Shown: positions 62,171-64,000 of the stretch, piece after piece
Layout of the letters: each line of letters starts with the position of its first letter
Numbering within the stretch: position 1 is the first letter of the stretch
NCBI RefSeq assembly: GCF_001707885.1
Contig: NZ_MASS01000002.1
Location: forward strand, 92,607-156,606
Length of the DNA stretch: 64,000 nucleotides
Origin: Desulfosporosinus cupriresistens
GTDB taxonomy: Bacteria; Bacillota; Desulfitobacteriia; Desulfitobacteriales; Desulfitobacteriaceae
Direction of reading: 5' to 3'
The notes under the pieces: generated by a model
Database searches by the model: none
Told to the model about the DNA's origin: nothing
What the model saw: the letters and a program-made list of their open reading frames with translations, nothing else
Program-made: the position numbers and the translations under genes

Positions 62171-62938
62171 TTGAATCATGTGGTCGAGATACATAACGTA
62201 GGTATGAAATATCAATCTCTCAACGGGGAAATAACAGCCTTGGAGGCTATCGATTTTTCAGTTCAAGATGGGGAGTTTGTGAGTATAGTCGGTCCAAGTG
62301 GTTGTGGTAAATCCACCCTGTTATCGATTATTTCTGGGCTGGTATCTGCTACCTCGGGGAGCGTCTGGCTTTGTGGAGAAAAGGTCACGGGCACTTCCCC
62401 CAAAATTGGATACATGTTGCAAAAGGACCATCTTTTCGAGTGGAGGACCATTTATCAAAATGTCATTCTCGGTCTGGAAATAAGAAAAGCTGCGACCCCT
62501 GAGGCGAAAGAGCGCGCCTTAATACTTCTCAAAACATACGGCCTATATGATTTCAAAGATAAATATCCTAACCAGTTATCGGGTGGAATGAGACAAAGAG
62601 TAGCACTGATCCGAACTCTTGTGACAGATCCTCAAATCCTTCTTCTGGATGAACCCTTTTCTGCCTTGGATTATCAAACCCGACTTATGGTCAACGATGA
62701 TATTTATGCCATTATCAAAAAGGAAAATAAAACTGCGCTTCTCGTGACCCATGACATTTCGGAGAGTATTAGTATGGCAGATCGAGTCATCCTTTTGTCA
62801 AAACGACCCGGAACCGTTAAAAACATCTATGAAGTCAGGTTGAATTGTGATAAAAGGACACCTCTAGCATCTCGTGAAGCACCTGAGTTCCGGCATATTT
62901 TTCAAGAGATATGGAAGGGGCTGGATGTCCATGTCTAA
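62171..62938 (+). CDS. ABC transporter ATP-binding protein (SsuB/TauB type)
   Basis: The 255-residue ATPase has Walker A VGPSGCGKSTLL, Q-loop LQKDHLFEWRTI, signature LSGGMRQRVALIRTLV, Walker B LLLDEPFSALD and the H-loop LVTHDISESISMADRV. It belongs to the nitrate/sulfonate/taurine import group. It starts at TTG 62171 behind AAGGAGGGAG; GTG 62165 is too close. It leads an ABC importer with the next two genes. Confidence 0.92.
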   Translation: MNHVVEIHNVGMKYQSLNGEITALEAIDFSVQDGEFVSIVGPSGCGKSTLLSIISGLVSATSGSVWLCGEKVTGTSPKIGYMLQKDHLFEWRTIYQNVILGLEIRKAATPEAKERALILLKTYGLYDFKDKYPNQLSGGMRQRVALIRTLVTDPQILLLDEPFSALDYQTRLMVNDDIYAIIKKENKTALLVTHDISESISMADRVILLSKRPGTVKNIYEVRLNCDKRTPLASREAPEFRHIFQEIWKGLDVHV

Positions 62939-63773
62939 TCTTGTACAAGAAAGTAGTCCTCGCAGGGCAACCCTTGCAGTCATTTCCCAAGAACATCTAG
63001 AGTACTTGCGACGAGCAAAGATGAGGAAGCTATGGATTTTGCTCATCCAATTATCGATTTTAGTCGTTGCCTTAGCACTTTGGGAAATCTGTGCCGATGC
63101 CAAAATAGTTGACCCTTTTATCACCAGCCAGCCCTCAAGAATCCTGAACACTATTATGAGGTTATATCAAGAGGGTGTACTGTTTCAACACATAGGAATT
63201 ACCTGTCTAGAAGCAGTTGTTGGCTTTGTCTTAGGGACACTTTTGGGTACGATAATTGCTATTTGCTTATGGTGGTCAGAATTTTTGTGTAAAATTTTAG
63301 AACCTTATTTAGTGGTTATTAACAGTTTGCCAAAAATTGCACTTGGACCGGTGTTTATAGTTTGGATCGGGGCAGGCCCTGCTGCCATTATTGTCATGAC
63401 CTTAGCAATTTCTCTCATTGTCACGGTTTTGGAGGTCTTAAATGGCTTCTTAGCTATCGACGGAGATAAGATCAAGCTCATCCAGACCTTTGGTGGCACA
63501 AAATACCAGGTCCTAACGAAAGTATTGCTTCCGGCATCGTTTCCTACCATTATCAATGCCCTTAAGATTAATGTCGGGTTGTCTTGGGTTGGGGTCATCG
63601 TGGGAGAATTTTTAGTATCTAAAGCGGGGTTAGGTTATCTCATCGTGTATGGAGGGCAAGTTTTTAAATTGGACCTGGTTATGACTAGCGTCATCATTTT
63701 GGGTATTGCTGCAACTTTGATGTATCAGGGGGTGGTCTTACTTGAAAAATTGCTTGTGAAAAATAAACTTTAA
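62925..63773 (+). CDS. ABC transporter permease (SsuC/TauC type)
   Basis: The 282-residue protein has about six helices and the EAA loop near GGTKYQVLTKVLLPASFPTIINALKI with a conserved glycine. It has an N-terminal charged tail of about 40 residues. It overlaps the ATPase gene by 14 nt. Start ATG 62925 or 62931 behind GGAAGGGG; the frame to 62874 lies wholly inside the ATPase and is rejected. Confidence 0.9.
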   Translation: MSMSNLVQESSPRRATLAVISQEHLEYLRRAKMRKLWILLIQLSILVVALALWEICADAKIVDPFITSQPSRILNTIMRLYQEGVLFQHIGITCLEAVVGFVLGTLLGTIIAICLWWSEFLCKILEPYLVVINSLPKIALGPVFIVWIGAGPAAIIVMTLAISLIVTVLEVLNGFLAIDGDKIKLIQTFGGTKYQVLTKVLLPASFPTIINALKINVGLSWVGVIVGEFLVSKAGLGYLIVYGGQVFKLDLVMTSVIILGIAATLMYQGVVLLEKLLVKNKL

Positions 63774-63838
63774 GCCCCCTATAAACCCCGCTGAAGGTAG
63801 AAAACACATAATTCACAAATACGAGGAGGATCTTCATT

Positions 63839-64000
63839 ATGAAAAAAAAGTTTTTACTGGTACTTAGCGTGCTACTCCTGGGGATGACTCTAGTTCTATC
63901 TGGCTGTAGTAATCAAACTGAGCTCACTAAGATTAAACTGTCAGAAGTCACACACTCAATTTTCTATGCACCTCAATATGTGGCTATGACACAAGGGTTC
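63839..64000 (+). CDS. ABC transporter substrate-binding lipoprotein, 5' part
   Basis: The first 54 residues are seen: a lipoprotein signal with VLLLGMTLVLSGCSNQ (lipobox Cys23), then IKLSEVTHSIFYAPQYVAMTQGF, which matches the start of NMT1/SsuA-like binding proteins. It runs off the window. The start follows CGAGGAGGATCTTCATT. The substrate (sulfonate, nitrate, pyrimidine or riboflavin type) cannot be told from this part. Confidence 0.88.
   Translation, partial: MKKKFLLVLSVLLLGMTLVLSGCSNQTELTKIKLSEVTHSIFYAPQYVAMTQGF

Noticed and set aside
62874..62924. Longer N-terminus of the ABC permease
   Set aside because: It lies inside the ATPase gene in another frame and has no ribosome binding site.

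Overview
The window looks like chromosomal DNA of a spore-forming, low-to-moderate GC anaerobic Firmicute, most likely Peptococcaceae (Desulfosporosinus/Desulfitobacterium type). That placement is inference from the gene set: a Tlp-type small acid-soluble spore protein, a fused clostridial-type PurL, a stand-alone AICAR transformylase under a ZTP riboswitch, a cobalamin riboswitch with alpha-ribazole salvage genes, an S-layer-type protein, and many TTG/GTG starts behind strong Shine-Dalgarno sequences. No rRNA, tRNA or CRISPR array was found.

Region 1-13.1 kb is accessory and partly decayed. It holds the end of a PatB/MalY-type C-S lyase, a DUF1992 gene, a scrambled relic (894-1131) of the gene cluster found intact at 13.6-23.2 kb, a ZTP riboswitch with a one-domain PurH, a serine recombinase relic, a LysR/EamA/LUD locus with an 18-bp-arm inverted repeat, an aldo/keto reductase relic, a DUF2922/DUF1659 pair, a 46-bp perfect palindrome in front of a DUF3102 gene, a frameshifted IS1182-family element and a DUF975 membrane protein.

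Region 13.1-23.2 kb is the main point of interest. An XRE regulator is followed by nine co-directional, closely packed genes: UbiA-family prenyltransferase, old-yellow-enzyme reductase, acyl carrier protein, alpha-oxoamine synthase, diacylglycerol/sphingosine-kinase-like lipid kinase, PurM/ThiL-like protein, beta-ketoacyl-ACP synthase, extended SDR and a radical SAM/SPASM protein. Together they suggest a dedicated pathway joining an ACP-bound acyl chain to an amino acid, then reducing, phosphorylating and perhaps prenylating the product. It resembles a sphingolipid-like aminolipid or a prenylated amino-ketone, and I know of no described pathway with this exact set.

Region 23.2-31 kb is again littered with relics: three recombinase fragments, a cobalamin-type radical SAM gene with two single-base frameshifts, a 5'-truncated second purH, and MerR and HTH fragments. 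Among them sit intact DUF3231, cytochrome b5-DoxX fusion, ECF sigma, CBS and DUF3147 genes.

Region 31-64 kb is mostly ordinary core genome: a methyltransferase, a beta-propeller lipoprotein, lrgAB with a divergent LysR gene, class I FBP aldolase, tlp, an NhaC-type antiporter, dinB, ablAB (N-acetyl-beta-lysine osmolyte), uppP, DUF502, a cobalamin-riboswitch operon (alpha-ribazole kinase, ECF S component, fused EcfA, EcfT), an AlkA-like glycosylase, purL, a YcdB/SLH surface protein, a DsrE-like protein, an M20 peptidase, a HAD phosphatase and the start of an SsuABC/TauABC-type ABC transporter that runs off the window.
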